Shown here: one piece after another, positions 1-5,847 of the stretch
Layout of the letters: every line of letters starts with the position of its first letter
Position numbering within the stretch: position 1 is the first letter of the stretch
IMG/VR virus record: IMGVR_UViG_3300009370_000203
Span: 1 to 20,913 of that record
DNA length: 20,913 nucleotides
Strand: one strand, 5' to 3'
Source of the DNA: a virus
Translations under genes and position numbers: made by a program
The notes under the pieces: model-generated
What the model was told of the DNA's origin: nothing
Seen by the model: the letters and a program-made list of their open reading frames with translations, nothing else
The model's database searches: none

Positions 1-234
1 ATGAGCGAATCAAACACTATAACAGAGCAAGGTTACATTTGGGTATTCGATTATTCAAGTGGCGATGTATTCCGTATTGACTGTCCGCCTGAATGGGATG
101 CCTATAACGAATGGCTTCCGCAAGACGCTGTTGATGAATTGATAACGGAAAAGCTACCTGATGATGTAAGACTTAAAGACTGTCACTGGATGCACACCCA
201 TAACCCACACCACATTTCTATATTAGGAAAATAA
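1..234 (+). CDS. Small hypothetical protein, 77 aa
   Basis: The reading frame opens with ATG at the first base of the window, so its ribosome site cannot be seen and an upstream extension cannot be excluded. The protein is acidic and rich in Trp and Tyr (IWVFDYSSGDVFRI near the N-terminus) and has a His-rich segment before the end (HWMHTHNPHH, about residues 62-71). I recognise no family. It ends two bases before the ATG of the next small gene, so the two are probably co-transcribed and translationally coupled. Confidence 0.7.
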   Translation: MSESNTITEQGYIWVFDYSSGDVFRIDCPPEWDAYNEWLPQDAVDELITEKLPDDVRLKDCHWMHTHNPHHISILGK

Positions 235-236
235 CA

Positions 237-401
237 ATGCGAATTATAGCAACTGAATGTACTAAAGAAGAACAACAAAAAGATATGCCCGAACTGGTAC
301 GGTTGCACGCTCAGGCGTTAAAGACTGATATGATGTGGGAGTTCTTTGGCGGAACTATCACTCTACCAAACGGGAATAAATATCAAGTTGCCGATTATTA
401 A
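237..401 (+). CDS. Small hypothetical protein, 54 aa
   Basis: A short open frame starts with ATG two bases after the previous stop. An AGGAAAATAAC segment serves as a weak ribosome site inside the preceding gene. The product begins MRIIATECTKEEQQ and ends GNKYQVADY. It is small, soluble and mixed-charge, with no motif I can assign. The tight spacing to its neighbour is the main support for it being real. A strongly structured non-coding segment follows directly. Confidence 0.6.
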   Translation: MRIIATECTKEEQQKDMPELVRLHAQALKTDMMWEFFGGTITLPNGNKYQVADY

Positions 402-409
402 AAAGTAAT

Positions 410-546
410 GCAGCCCAGTTAAAGCCTCCTTGCCCTACTAGTGGGAGAAGGGAACGGTGGTGCCCTACCGCAGCATATGACGGTAGTGTTCCTATCCGTT
501 GGCGGTATGGCTTCCCGTCCTGCACTTTTACAAAACTGGGGGCTGC
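410..546 (+). ncRNA. Structured RNA element, about 137 nt
   Basis: Bases 410-420 pair with 534-546 as an 11-bp closing stem with a two-base bulge (541-542). Inside, CTACCG and CGGTAG form a perfect 6-bp hairpin around 465-486, AACGG and CCGTT form a 5-bp stem, and further short stems fit. No sense-strand reading frame occupies it. It lies just after two small genes and runs straight into the dispersed hairpin repeat. No family is recognised. It could be a processed RNA, a 3' end element, or a structured DNA site. Strand is assumed from its neighbours. Confidence 0.5.
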
Positions 547-601
547 CCCGCAGGCCGTAAGCCCTTTGCCCATAAGGGTTTACGTCAATTTAGAGAAAAT
601 T
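538..601 (+). repeat. Dispersed border hairpin repeat, copy 1
   Basis: A GC-rich GGGGCTGCCCC motif is followed by an 11-bp hairpin (556-584, CGTAAGCCCTT pairing with AAGGGTTTACG, one G-T pair) and then TCAATTTAGAGAAAAT. The same arrangement recurs near 2823-2878 and, inverted, near 4447-4508. This copy ends one transcription region and stands about 35 bases before a strong promoter. There is no immediate U-tract, so a classic intrinsic terminator is not certain. A bidirectional transcription boundary or a recombination site are alternatives. Confidence 0.7.
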
Positions 602-634
602 TTCCCTTTTTTCTGATTTTATCTAAAGAAACCC

Positions 635-663
635 TTGACAAATAGCCGATAATATATTATAAT
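635..663 (+). promoter_or_regulatory. Strong sigma70-type promoter, CGATA family
   Basis: TTGACA at 635-640 and TATAAT at 658-663 are separated by 17 bases. The spacer contains CCGATA and an AAAG lies six bases before the -35. Initiation would be near 670, so the first product is the long non-coding structured segment rather than a gene. Confidence 0.9.
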
Positions 664-669
664 GGGGGA

Positions 670-1110
670 AAGAAAACAAGCCGCTCCCTTTTGGTGAAGT
701 GCGAGAGATAAACGACCTCGACCGGAATCTCTCAAGCCTAACTGCCATCATTAGGGTATAAACGCGGCACAATACAATAAGCCCTGTGGGAGGTATAGTA
801 TCTCACTGGTGGCCTGTTAAACTGGTTTGATCACCAGTGAATCGACCGGCGTGAAGGTGGACGCACCCAATATCGTCGGCGTAGGTTTGATCACCGCGAC
901 AAGATTCGGACAGGATAAATCATCAGAAAAAGTCAGTGCAATTCTGACACAGGGTAGCACATTCTGATAACGGGGCGTCATAGCCGCAAGGCAAGACCAA
1001 TCACGCCCACAAACCCGTAAGGGTGGAGAGAAGTAGGGTTGGCACGTATTACCTAATCCAAAAGAATAGGGCGTTATGGGAATAGTCAGCGAAAAACCTC
1101 AGATTTATTA
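670..1110 (+). ncRNA. Large structured non-coding RNA, about 440 nt
   Basis: A strong promoter feeds about 440 bases with no credible reading frame but many perfect helices. These are GCCGC/GCGGC (680-684 with 764-768), GAGAGAT/ATCTCTC (703-709, 727-733), TCACTGGTG/CACCAGTGA (803-811, 832-840) and ATCAGAA/TTCTGAT (922-928, 962-968) enclosing GTCAG/CTGAC. GGGCGT/ACGCCC (973-978, 1003-1008) encloses a GCAA tetraloop hairpin (983-992). ACCC/GGGT carries a GTAA tetraloop (1013-1024). The 12-mer GGTTTGATCACC occurs twice (824, 884). GNRA loops and multi-helix layout resemble the ornate large phage RNAs (ROOL, GOLLD) in style, but I cannot match it to either. No terminator is seen, so it may also be the leader of the next gene. 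Confidence 0.7.
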
Positions 1111-1149
1111 AAGTTTAGGGGTTGACAACGCCGATAAATATATTATAAT
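1110..1149 (+). promoter_or_regulatory. Strong CGATA-family promoter
   Basis: AAAG (1110-1113), TTGACA (1122-1127), CCGATA in a 16-base spacer, and TATAAT (1144-1149). It drives the acidic protein gene starting at 1185. It shares its whole upstream arm (ATTAAAGTTTAGGGG) with the next promoter at 1433. Confidence 0.93.
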
Positions 1150-1184
1150 GAGAAAGTAACAACACTTCAACGAAAGGTTTTATT

Positions 1185-1424
1185 ATGTCAATCAAACAAA
1201 CTCTCAACCAAGAAGAACTCGACGCAATGGTGGCGGCTATGGAAGATTTTGATTTTGGCGAAGAACTCGATATCGAAATTCTCGAAGAAGATTTTGAGGA
1301 TATCGGTGACAACGAGTTGTACGACGAGTACGACGGGCAACCAGACGAGTATACCGAATGGCAAGACTATTACGGTGGTGACGATTGGGACCACGGGCAG
1401 TACGACCATTACGAAGAATATTAA
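1185..1424 (+). CDS. Extremely acidic small protein, possible DNA mimic
   Basis: The 79-residue product has about 30 Asp/Glu, one Lys and no Arg, so its net charge is near -29. Residues 1-20 look helical; the remainder is a run of D, E, Y and G with a DEYDG core and a YDHYEEY end. ATG follows a CGAAAGG ribosome site, and a dedicated promoter lies immediately upstream. Small phage proteins of this charge include DNA-mimic inhibitors of restriction enzymes, RNA polymerase or nucleoid proteins (the Ocr, ArdA and Arn type). That role is inference from composition and single-gene promoter use only; no sequence family is recognised. A histone-like binding or chaperone role is also possible. Confidence 0.85.
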   Translation: MSIKQTLNQEELDAMVAAMEDFDFGEELDIEILEEDFEDIGDNELYDEYDGQPDEYTEWQDYYGGDDWDHGQYDHYEEY

Positions 1425-1432
1425 TTTTTATT

Positions 1433-1472
1433 AAAGTTTAGGGGTTGACATTGACGATATATATTATATAAT
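1433..1472 (+). promoter_or_regulatory. Strong CGATA-family promoter
   Basis: AAAG (1433-1436), TTGACA (1445-1450), ACGATA in a 16-base spacer, and TATAAT (1467-1472). It drives the Gp88-like gene at 1507. Confidence 0.93.
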
Positions 1473-1506
1473 GGTATTATAAGCAACACAACACGGAGAG
1501 AAGCAA

Positions 1507-2286
1507 ATGTTAAAATTCAGTAAAGCAAACGCTAAGATTGAAGCACTAAAACAAATTGATGAATTACAACCATATTTGACGGATAAGCAAAAAGTTTATT
1601 CGTTCGACCTTCTATCGGGCTACTCTTGCCCATACGCTAACGAATGTCTATCTAAAGCCGTAGCAGATGAAAACGGCAAGCGTACAATCAAAGACGGATT
1701 GAACACGAAGTTTCGCTGTTTCTCGGCATCGCAAGAAGTACAGTATACCAACGTATACAATCTACGCAAGCACAATTTTGACACAATCCGCAAAGCCGAT
1801 AATATGGATTTGATGTTGATGGACAGTCTACCAAAAGATGCGGGAATTGTTCGGTTGCATGTTGCGGGTGATTTTTTCAGCCCGGAATATATGTGGGCAT
1901 GGTGGTTGACGGCAAGCGAAAATCCTAACACGCTATTCTATGCCTACACAAAAAGCCTACGCTATTGGCTTGACGTTGTGGAACAAATGCCTATCTTAGA
2001 TAATCTTATCTTGACGGCAAGCTATGGCGGGCGTGATGATTATATGATACCGTTGTATGGATTACGTTCTGCTAAGGTTGTATTCAGTGAAGCGGAAGCG
2101 GCAGAATTAGGACTAGAAATCGACCACGACGATTCACATGCCGCACGTCCGTCAATGCGTAACCAAGATTTTGCCCTACTGATTCACGGCACGCAACCAA
2201 AAAACACGGAAGCATCGGAAGCACTAAAAGTGCTAAAGAAAAACAATGTTCGCCACTCTTATAGTAGAAAGGTATCTCCCGTGTGA
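1507..2286 (+). CDS. Gp88-family phage protein
   Basis: The 259-residue protein has the hallmarks of the phage gene product 88 family. A Cys cluster begins FDLLSGYSCPYANECLSKAV (Cys41 and Cys47), RCFSA (Cys71) lies farther on, then VRLHVAGDFFSPEYMWAW and LFYAYTKSLRYW. The Cys41/Cys47/Cys71 pattern could hold a metal or an iron-sulfur cluster, and the family has been compared with radical-SAM-like folds. No activity is established, and I do not see a canonical CxxxCxxC. ATG follows an ACGGAGAGAAGCAA ribosome site and has its own strong promoter. Length is normal for the family. Family assignment is from recall of motifs, so it is good but not certain. Confidence 0.85.
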   Translation: MLKFSKANAKIEALKQIDELQPYLTDKQKVYSFDLLSGYSCPYANECLSKAVADENGKRTIKDGLNTKFRCFSASQEVQYTNVYNLRKHNFDTIRKADNMDLMLMDSLPKDAGIVRLHVAGDFFSPEYMWAWWLTASENPNTLFYAYTKSLRYWLDVVEQMPILDNLILTASYGGRDDYMIPLYGLRSAKVVFSEAEAAELGLEIDHDDSHAARPSMRNQDFALLIHGTQPKNTEASEALKVLKKNNVRHSYSRKVSPV

Positions 2287-2362
2287 CACAATTTATTATA
2301 CTCCTTGTAGTTTTTACAGCAATTCACACTATTACAGACAATTATACGAAAGGATATTAAAA

Positions 2363-2641
2363 ATGAAAAGTTTAGTTTTATTTAGTTACAAACAGCCGGT
2401 TGAAGGCTCAAAAGTTCGTTGGGGTGTTTTACAGTCCCGACGCAATACCAAAAAGAATCCCCTAAGTTGGGCGACTCTTAGAGGTGGCTATCGTGCAAAC
2501 GATAAAGAGTTTGAGCGTTCGCGTGATCTTGACACGGTGCAAACCCGTCAAGGAAGCAAAGCGTTCTATCGTGAGCGTCAGAACTGGGGAATCAAAATCC
2601 CGTTTGTGGGTTCATTGGTTTCGCCGTTCTTACCGGCTTAG
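2363..2641 (+). CDS. Basic hypothetical protein, 92 aa
   Basis: I place the start at the ATG preceded by GAAAGGATATTAAAA; the open frame continues upstream into the previous gene without a better ribosome site. The product is basic and Arg/Lys-rich (VRWGVLQSRRNTKKN, then FERSRDLDTV and YRERQNWG) and ends in the hydrophobic tail PFVGSLVSPFLPA. It could bind nucleic acid or a membrane, but no family is recognised. A likely terminator follows. Confidence 0.7.
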   Translation: MKSLVLFSYKQPVEGSKVRWGVLQSRRNTKKNPLSWATLRGGYRANDKEFERSRDLDTVQTRQGSKAFYRERQNWGIKIPFVGSLVSPFLPA

Positions 2642-2690
2642 TTATTCGTGTTGTGTGGAAGATTGGGGTAGCGTAGCGGTAAAGCGTTCA

Positions 2691-2727
2691 GGGATAGACT
2701 TTCGCCTATCCCGCCCCTCTCTTTTTT
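2691..2727 (+). terminator. Probable intrinsic terminator
   Basis: GGGATAG (2691-2697) pairs with CTATCCC (2706-2712) around an 8-base loop. A pyrimidine-rich stretch and six T residues (2722-2727) follow. The T-tract starts nine bases after the stem, so termination may be inefficient. Confidence 0.5.
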
Positions 2728-2742
2728 ACAATCGAGGTTAAA

Positions 2743-2820
2743 ATGTTAGAATTAAAAATTATAGTTTGGAATCTTATCGCGGTTCCGATCTTGCTCTTGG
2801 TGTGTCTGATTTTTGTGTAA
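2743..2820 (+). CDS. Micro-protein with one membrane segment, 25 aa
   Basis: ATG follows a clear GAGGTTAAA ribosome site. The peptide is MLELKI followed by one continuous hydrophobic stretch with VPILLLVCLIFV at its C-terminal end, a plausible single transmembrane helix. Its stop lies two bases before the second copy of the border hairpin repeat. The small size lowers confidence, but the ribosome site and the strongly hydrophobic, stop-bounded frame favour a real gene. Function unknown. Confidence 0.5.
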   Translation: MLELKIIVWNLIAVPILLLVCLIFV

Positions 2821-2822
2821 AT

Positions 2823-2878
2823 CGGGGCTGCCCCGCCGCCTCTAAGTCCTTTGATAGTAAGGGTTTACGTCAATTTTA
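2823..2878 (+). repeat. Dispersed border hairpin repeat, copy 2
   Basis: CGGGGCTGCCCCG is followed by a hairpin (2843-2867, TAAGTCCTT pairing with AAGGGTTTA) and CGTCAATTTTAAG. It is the same arrangement and orientation as copy 1 and again stands about 20-30 bases before a strong promoter. Confidence 0.7.
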
Positions 2879-2898
2879 AGAAAAAACCAAAAAAGATT

Positions 2899-2938
2899 AA
2901 AGAAACCCCTTGACAACGGTCGATATATATAGTATAAT
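2899..2938 (+). promoter_or_regulatory. Strong CGATA-family promoter
   Basis: AAAG (2899-2902), TTGACA (2910-2915), TCGATA in a 17-base spacer, and TATAAT (2933-2938). It drives the Cys-motif gene at 2973. Confidence 0.92.
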
Positions 2939-2972
2939 GATGGTATAACAACTTAATCGAAAGGGAAAAATT

Positions 2973-3212
2973 ATGGACAATCCAATGGTAACAAAGACCG
3001 TTACGTGCCGCTGTTGTGGCGTAGACCAAACACTCTCGGCACCCGTCACCGCGTTTATGGCGTGGGAAACTGGCGAGTATATCCAAGACGCGCTGCCAAT
3101 GCTGAGTGCAGGTCAACGCGAAATGCTGATTTCTGGCACTTGCGACGACTGCTGGAAAGAAATGTTTGGCGAGCCGGAAGACGAATTTGAAGAAAATTGG
3201 GTAAATAATTAA
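2973..3212 (+). CDS. Small Cys-motif (zinc-binding?) protein, 79 aa
   Basis: ATG follows CGAAAGGGAAAAATT. Two cysteine pairs (CRCCG near residue 11 and CDDCW near residue 58) could coordinate one zinc ion and bring the ends of the protein together; the tail is acidic (GEPEDEFEENW). The 40-odd residues between the pairs contain a hydrophobic AFMAWETGEYIQDALPML stretch. No family is recognised. The stop lies within the next promoter's AAAG element, so the unit holds one gene only. Confidence 0.8.
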   Translation: MDNPMVTKTVTCRCCGVDQTLSAPVTAFMAWETGEYIQDALPMLSAGQREMLISGTCDDCWKEMFGEPEDEFEENWVNN

Positions 3213-3250
3213 AGTTTACCTATTGACATTGACGATAAATACTGTATAAT
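3211..3250 (+). promoter_or_regulatory. Strong CGATA-family promoter
   Basis: AAAG (3211-3214), TTGACA (3223-3228), ACGATA in a 16-base spacer, and TATAAT (3245-3250). It drives the DUF932 gene and possibly tRNA-Asp. Confidence 0.93.
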
Positions 3251-3285
3251 GAGTTTTTACACTTCACACTTTGAAAGGGTTCAAC

Positions 3286-4206
3286 ATGAACACTAACATC
3301 CAATCTCAAGACCTATCCGCTTCCGTTCGTGAGGCATTTAATTTCTCTGTTGACAAGTTCCCGCTATTCGGGCCGGAAAATATGGCAACAGACCAGTACG
3401 GCTTATTCCGTGATGATACTGGTTATCTCAAGGGCGTAAAGTCCGTTTCACCTCGCTATGTCCCGCATACAACTGATGACGTTTGTGCATTAGTCGATGC
3501 CGCCGGTGAAGCGTTCGACGGGGAAATCGCTTGCAAGACGCATTTTCGTAATGGGCATTACGTTAGTATTGAGCCAACCGCTGAACAGCGTGTTGCCATT
3601 TACAACGAAACCGATAGCGACAACGTGTTCCCTCGCATTATTATCAATGCGGGCTATGATGGCAAGGCGTTTTCCGCCACGATGGGTTACTTCCGTGATG
3701 CGTGTTTGAATCTGGCGATGATGCGTAGAGTTTCCGGTACAACGGTTTCAATCCGTCATACCTCCGGCTTGCGTGGTCACATGAATGATTTGATTGCCAC
3801 GTTTAACACCCTGAAAGATTCTTGGGGAAATCTAACAACGGTTATCCGTAGTTTAGAATCTCAAGACGTGCGAATGACTGATTTTCTCAATGAGATTTAC
3901 GGCCAACCAACGCCTGAGCAACTCGCACTTGCCGCAACAGGTCAACCAGTGCGGGCGGTGACAACTCACCAAAATCGCACTGAGGCAATCTGGAAGCGTC
4001 TGAATCGTGAGCGTGTCGCCACTGGTCGCCCACAGATGACCAACACGGTTTCCGCTTGGGAAGCGTACAACGCCATTCAGGGTTTCGTGCAACATGACGC
4101 ACAGGCCAAGCAGGGCTTCAAAGGCGAGTTCGATAGAATCCTGAGAGCGTCCAACGATGCGAACGTTCGCAAGGCTGAGAAGCTGGTTCTGGATTTGGTC
4201 GCTTAA
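3286..4206 (+). CDS. DUF932 phage/plasmid-like protein, 306 aa
   Basis: I choose the ATG after GAAAGGGTTCAAC rather than the TTG that overlaps this ribosome site. The protein matches the DUF932 family found in phages and plasmids. Seen are RYVPHTTDD, HFRNGHYVSIEPT, IIINAGYDGKAFSATMGYFR, DACLNLAMMRR, SIRHTSGLRGHM and, near the end, SAWEAYNAIQGFVQHDAQ. The biochemical role of the family is not established; members often sit among plasmid and phage DNA-metabolism genes. Length is typical and no truncation is seen. It has its own promoter and is followed by a good terminator. Confidence 0.9.
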   Translation: MNTNIQSQDLSASVREAFNFSVDKFPLFGPENMATDQYGLFRDDTGYLKGVKSVSPRYVPHTTDDVCALVDAAGEAFDGEIACKTHFRNGHYVSIEPTAEQRVAIYNETDSDNVFPRIIINAGYDGKAFSATMGYFRDACLNLAMMRRVSGTTVSIRHTSGLRGHMNDLIATFNTLKDSWGNLTTVIRSLESQDVRMTDFLNEIYGQPTPEQLALAATGQPVRAVTTHQNRTEAIWKRLNRERVATGRPQMTNTVSAWEAYNAIQGFVQHDAQAKQGFKGEFDRILRASNDANVRKAEKLVLDLVA

Positions 4207-4230
4207 CCCGCACCCTTTCTGTTGTGTTAC

Positions 4231-4267
4231 CCTCGCCGGTTGGGATTCCAGCCGGTGGGGGATTTTT
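4231..4267 (+). terminator. Intrinsic terminator after the DUF932 gene
   Basis: CCTCGCCGGTTGG pairs with CCAGCCGGTGGGG (about 13 bp with wobbles) around a four-base loop, followed by GATTTTT. It is the best stem-plus-U-tract in the left part of the window. Confidence 0.8.
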
Positions 4268-4290
4268 ACTCTAACGGGATTGGTGGGGCG

Positions 4291-4365
4291 TTGACTCAAT
4301 TTATAATTCTTCTCTTAATTTTTACCATCATCCACTGGTTTGCGGAAGGGTGGCGTGATACGTGA
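4291..4365 (+). CDS. Possible 24-aa membrane micro-protein, TTG start
   Basis: A TTG codon follows GGTGGGGCG and opens a frame for a hydrophobic peptide (TQFIILLLIFTIIHWF) with a polar end (AEGWRDT). It fits a single transmembrane helix and resembles the 25-aa peptide at 2743 in size and in its place between a terminator and a border repeat. The non-ATG start and short length make this tentative. The stop lies one base before tRNA-Asp. Confidence 0.35.
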   Translation: MTQFIILLLIFTIIHWFAEGWRDT

Positions 4366-4366
4366 C

Positions 4367-4440
<74 letters not shown>

Positions 4441-4446
4441 CTTTTA

Positions 4447-4508
4447 TTTTTTTCTCTAAATCGACGTAAGTCCTTTAGCCATAAGGGTTTACGGGCGGCG
4501 GGGCCGCA
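4447..4508 (-). repeat. Dispersed border hairpin repeat, copy 3 (inverted)
   Basis: Read on the minus strand this has the same order as the other copies: GGCCCCGCCGCC, the hairpin (4465-4493, CGTAAGTCCTT with AAGGGTTTACG), then TCGATTTAGAGAAAAA. It lies immediately after tRNA-Asp and before the next promoter, so it again marks a unit border despite its opposite orientation. Confidence 0.7.
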
Positions 4509-4564
4509 ACTTTCGTGCCAAAAGCTTATATACAAGTGTTTTAAGTAAAAGAGAGAAAAAGCTA

Positions 4565-4593
4565 TTGACATTTGAGTGTGTGTGTGCTATAAT
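4565..4593 (+). promoter_or_regulatory. Sigma70-type promoter lacking the CGATA element
   Basis: TTGACA (4565-4570) and TATAAT (4588-4593) have a 17-base spacer consisting largely of GT repeats. The CGATA spacer element of the other strong promoters is absent. The transcript begins with about 200 non-coding bases. Confidence 0.75.
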
Positions 4594-4599
4594 ATATAT

Positions 4600-4800
4600 A
4601 GGAACGTGCACTTTGAATGTAGGGATGATAGAGGGAAATCTGGAACGAGTCGAGCCTTGTCGCACCTTATCTTACCAGATACGTCCAGATAGTCACAGCC
4701 AGCCAAAAAACGGCGCGGCGCTTGTCCTTTATAAACTAGGCACATCGCCAAGATAGCCATAGTCAGCCAAAATTCGCTCATAAATAGATAAATGTGTATT
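4600..4800 (+). ncRNA. Non-coding leader or small RNA between two promoters
   Basis: No credible gene occupies this stretch, although it follows a good promoter. ATCTGG (4638-4643) can pair with either of two tandem CCAGAT copies (675-680 or 685-690 within the 4600 block), which is a possible alternative fold. Two copies of an AGTCAG-type motif lie near 4689 and 4759. It could be an RNA of about 200 nt or only a long leader running into the next unit. Confidence 0.4.
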
Positions 4801-4806
4801 TTTATT

Positions 4807-4846
4807 AAAGTTACCCCTTGACATATGCCGATATATATGATATAAT
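4807..4846 (+). promoter_or_regulatory. Strong CGATA-family promoter
   Basis: AAAG (4807-4810), TTGACA (4818-4823), CCGATA in a 17-base spacer, and TATAAT (4841-4846). The leader to the gene at 4952 is about 100 bases long and contains the left direct repeat. Confidence 0.92.
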
Positions 4847-4905
4847 AGATAGTATACAAATATGGTTTATTCTATTACTCTATATTATGTATTACTTAAT
4901 CTAAC

Positions 4906-4947
4906 AAAGTCGCACGATAACGTATAGTCAGTCATTTTGGAGTATAT
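4906..4947 (+). repeat. 42-bp direct repeat, left copy
   Basis: AAAGTCGCACGATAACGTAT is followed by AGTCAGTCATTTTGGAGTAT, and the unit matches the right copy imperfectly but along its whole length. The GGAG in this copy is the ribosome site of the zinc-ribbon gene. Confidence 0.65.
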
Positions 4948-4951
4948 TTAT

Positions 4952-5407
4952 ATGATTAAAAAAAAGCGCGGTCAAAAAATATGTGAGAAGTGTAATTGCG
5001 TGAATGGGGTGCGCGCATATGAGTGTAAGGAATGTGACCATCCTTTTAAGATGAAAAAATATCGCAAAGGGAATAAAAAGAAACAAGTAGAAGATCATAA
5101 GACTCTGAATAAGGGCGACCTGATCCGTGTGGTGGGCGGAAATGGGTGTCACTACATTGACAGCAAGGGCGACAAGCATTATTTTACAGACAGAGGTAAA
5201 TATATAGTTATGAGTACAGATAATCAAGGTATACTCACACGGGGTAAACATGGATACCAATATATTTATATGGGAAAATATAGACAGTCAAAATTACTTG
5301 ACACATGTTATGATGCCCCACATAAAATTATATTATTAAAAAATGCCGACCCTAAAGTTCGCCACTCTATTTATGGATCAGCTAAACGAGTAAAGTCGCG
5401 CGCATAA
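4952..5407 (+). CDS. Zinc-ribbon protein of a flanked cassette, 151 aa
   Basis: The start is the ATG nine bases after GGAG, not the TTG overlapping the ribosome site. Residues 11-31 form a zinc ribbon (CEKCNCVNGVRAYECKECDHPF, cysteines in two CxxC pairs), followed by a Lys-rich linker. A C-terminal region of about 100 residues has regularly spaced Gly and aromatic residues (KGDLIRVVGGNGCHY, GKYIVMS, GYQYIYMGKYR), suggestive of a small beta-barrel. A nucleic-acid-binding role is plausible but unproven. The gene is bracketed by direct repeats and sits in an AT-rich stretch, so it may be a recently gained or duplicated segment. Confidence 0.8.
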   Translation: MIKKKRGQKICEKCNCVNGVRAYECKECDHPFKMKKYRKGNKKKQVEDHKTLNKGDLIRVVGGNGCHYIDSKGDKHYFTDRGKYIVMSTDNQGILTRGKHGYQYIYMGKYRQSKLLDTCYDAPHKIILLKNADPKVRHSIYGSAKRVKSRA

Positions 5408-5433
5408 GCGTAGTCAGTCAATTTGGGGCATAT
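5392..5433 (+). repeat. 42-bp direct repeat, right copy
   Basis: AAAGTCGCGCGCATAAGCGT is followed by AGTCAGTCAATTTGGGGCAT. It overlaps the last codons of the zinc-ribbon gene and aligns with the left copy; the shared core is TAGTCAGTCA, then TTTGG and a final ATAT. Confidence 0.65.
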
Positions 5434-5685
5434 AGTTTAGATAGTACATATACTAATATCTAGGTATATACACATAAGTACATAGACTTAATACATATAT
5501 ACATACATACAAAGGAGTCAAATATACACTTATTCACACTTATAAACACTAAAATATACTCTAATTCACTCAAATACTAACTTTATATAGCTTATTGTTA
5601 GGACACTTGGTTCAAAATAAAAAAATTGAGTAAGAGAATGAGTAAGTAACTTGTTTTATCTATTGTATAAATAGTTATGTTATAG

Positions 5686-5694
5686 TGTTATAAT
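5686..5694 (+). promoter_or_regulatory. Candidate extended -10 promoter
   Basis: TGTTATAAT is an exact TGnTATAAT. No good -35 lies at the normal distance (TTGTAT would need a 20-base spacer). It could drive the gene at 5848, with the TATTGGGTAC repeats in its leader. Confidence 0.4.
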
Positions 5695-5710
5695 GTAGTG
5701 TTTTGTTATA

Positions 5711-5758
5711 TATTGGGTACGCAATAACCAGTGGCAAAGTGTATAATCTATTGGGTAC
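5711..5758 (+). repeat. Paired TATTGGGTAC direct repeats, operator-like
   Basis: TATTGGGTAC occurs at 5711-5720 and 5749-5758, 38 bases apart start to start, and brackets a TATAAT (5742-5747). CAGTGG and CCACTG around the second copy can also pair. The layout fits a regulator-binding site upstream of the gene at 5848. Confidence 0.4.
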
Positions 5759-5847
5759 AATCCCCACTGTAAACAAGGTAATTTTTCATAGTTTGGGAAT
5801 AAAACCCACAAAAAAAATAAAAAAAACAAAAAGGGAGAGAAAAAAAT

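Larger units (their letters stand above)
5434..5847. other. AT-rich intergenic stretch of about 410 bp
   Basis: No convincing reading frame on either strand. The left half is low-complexity with short TA/CA-rich runs (ACATATATACATACATACAAAGG). The right half holds an extended -10 promoter candidate, a pair of TATTGGGTAC direct repeats around a TATAAT, and an A-rich run before the next gene. It is a likely regulatory or insertion-scar region. Confidence 0.6.

Noticed and set aside
358-573. Minus-strand open frame of 71 codons
   Set aside because: It lies across the structured GC-rich element and hairpin repeat, has no ribosome site, and would be the only minus-strand gene; the frame is a by-product of the repeats.
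670-1110. RNase P RNA, tmRNA or group I intron for the large RNA
   Set aside because: None of the conserved RNase P blocks or tmRNA ends is visible, and no split gene or homing endonuclease flanks it.
2655-2715. tRNA-like segment (GTAGCGTAGCGGTAAAGCG followed by a hairpin)
   Set aside because: Only a D-arm-like stretch fits; no acceptor stem, anticodon loop or TTCGA T-loop can be drawn. Read instead as a terminator region.
3853-4299. Minus-strand open frame of 148 codons
   Set aside because: It is the shadow of the DUF932 gene and its terminator, with no promoter or ribosome site on that strand.
4587-4859. Minus-strand open frame of 90 codons with hydrophobic content
   Set aside because: It covers two plus-strand promoters and leader DNA; AT-rich sequence gives hydrophobic codons by chance and no ribosome site is present.
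5735-5747. TATAAT at 5742 as a promoter
   Set aside because: No -35 is present at 16-18 bases and the TG is one base too close for an extended -10; kept only as part of the repeat observation.
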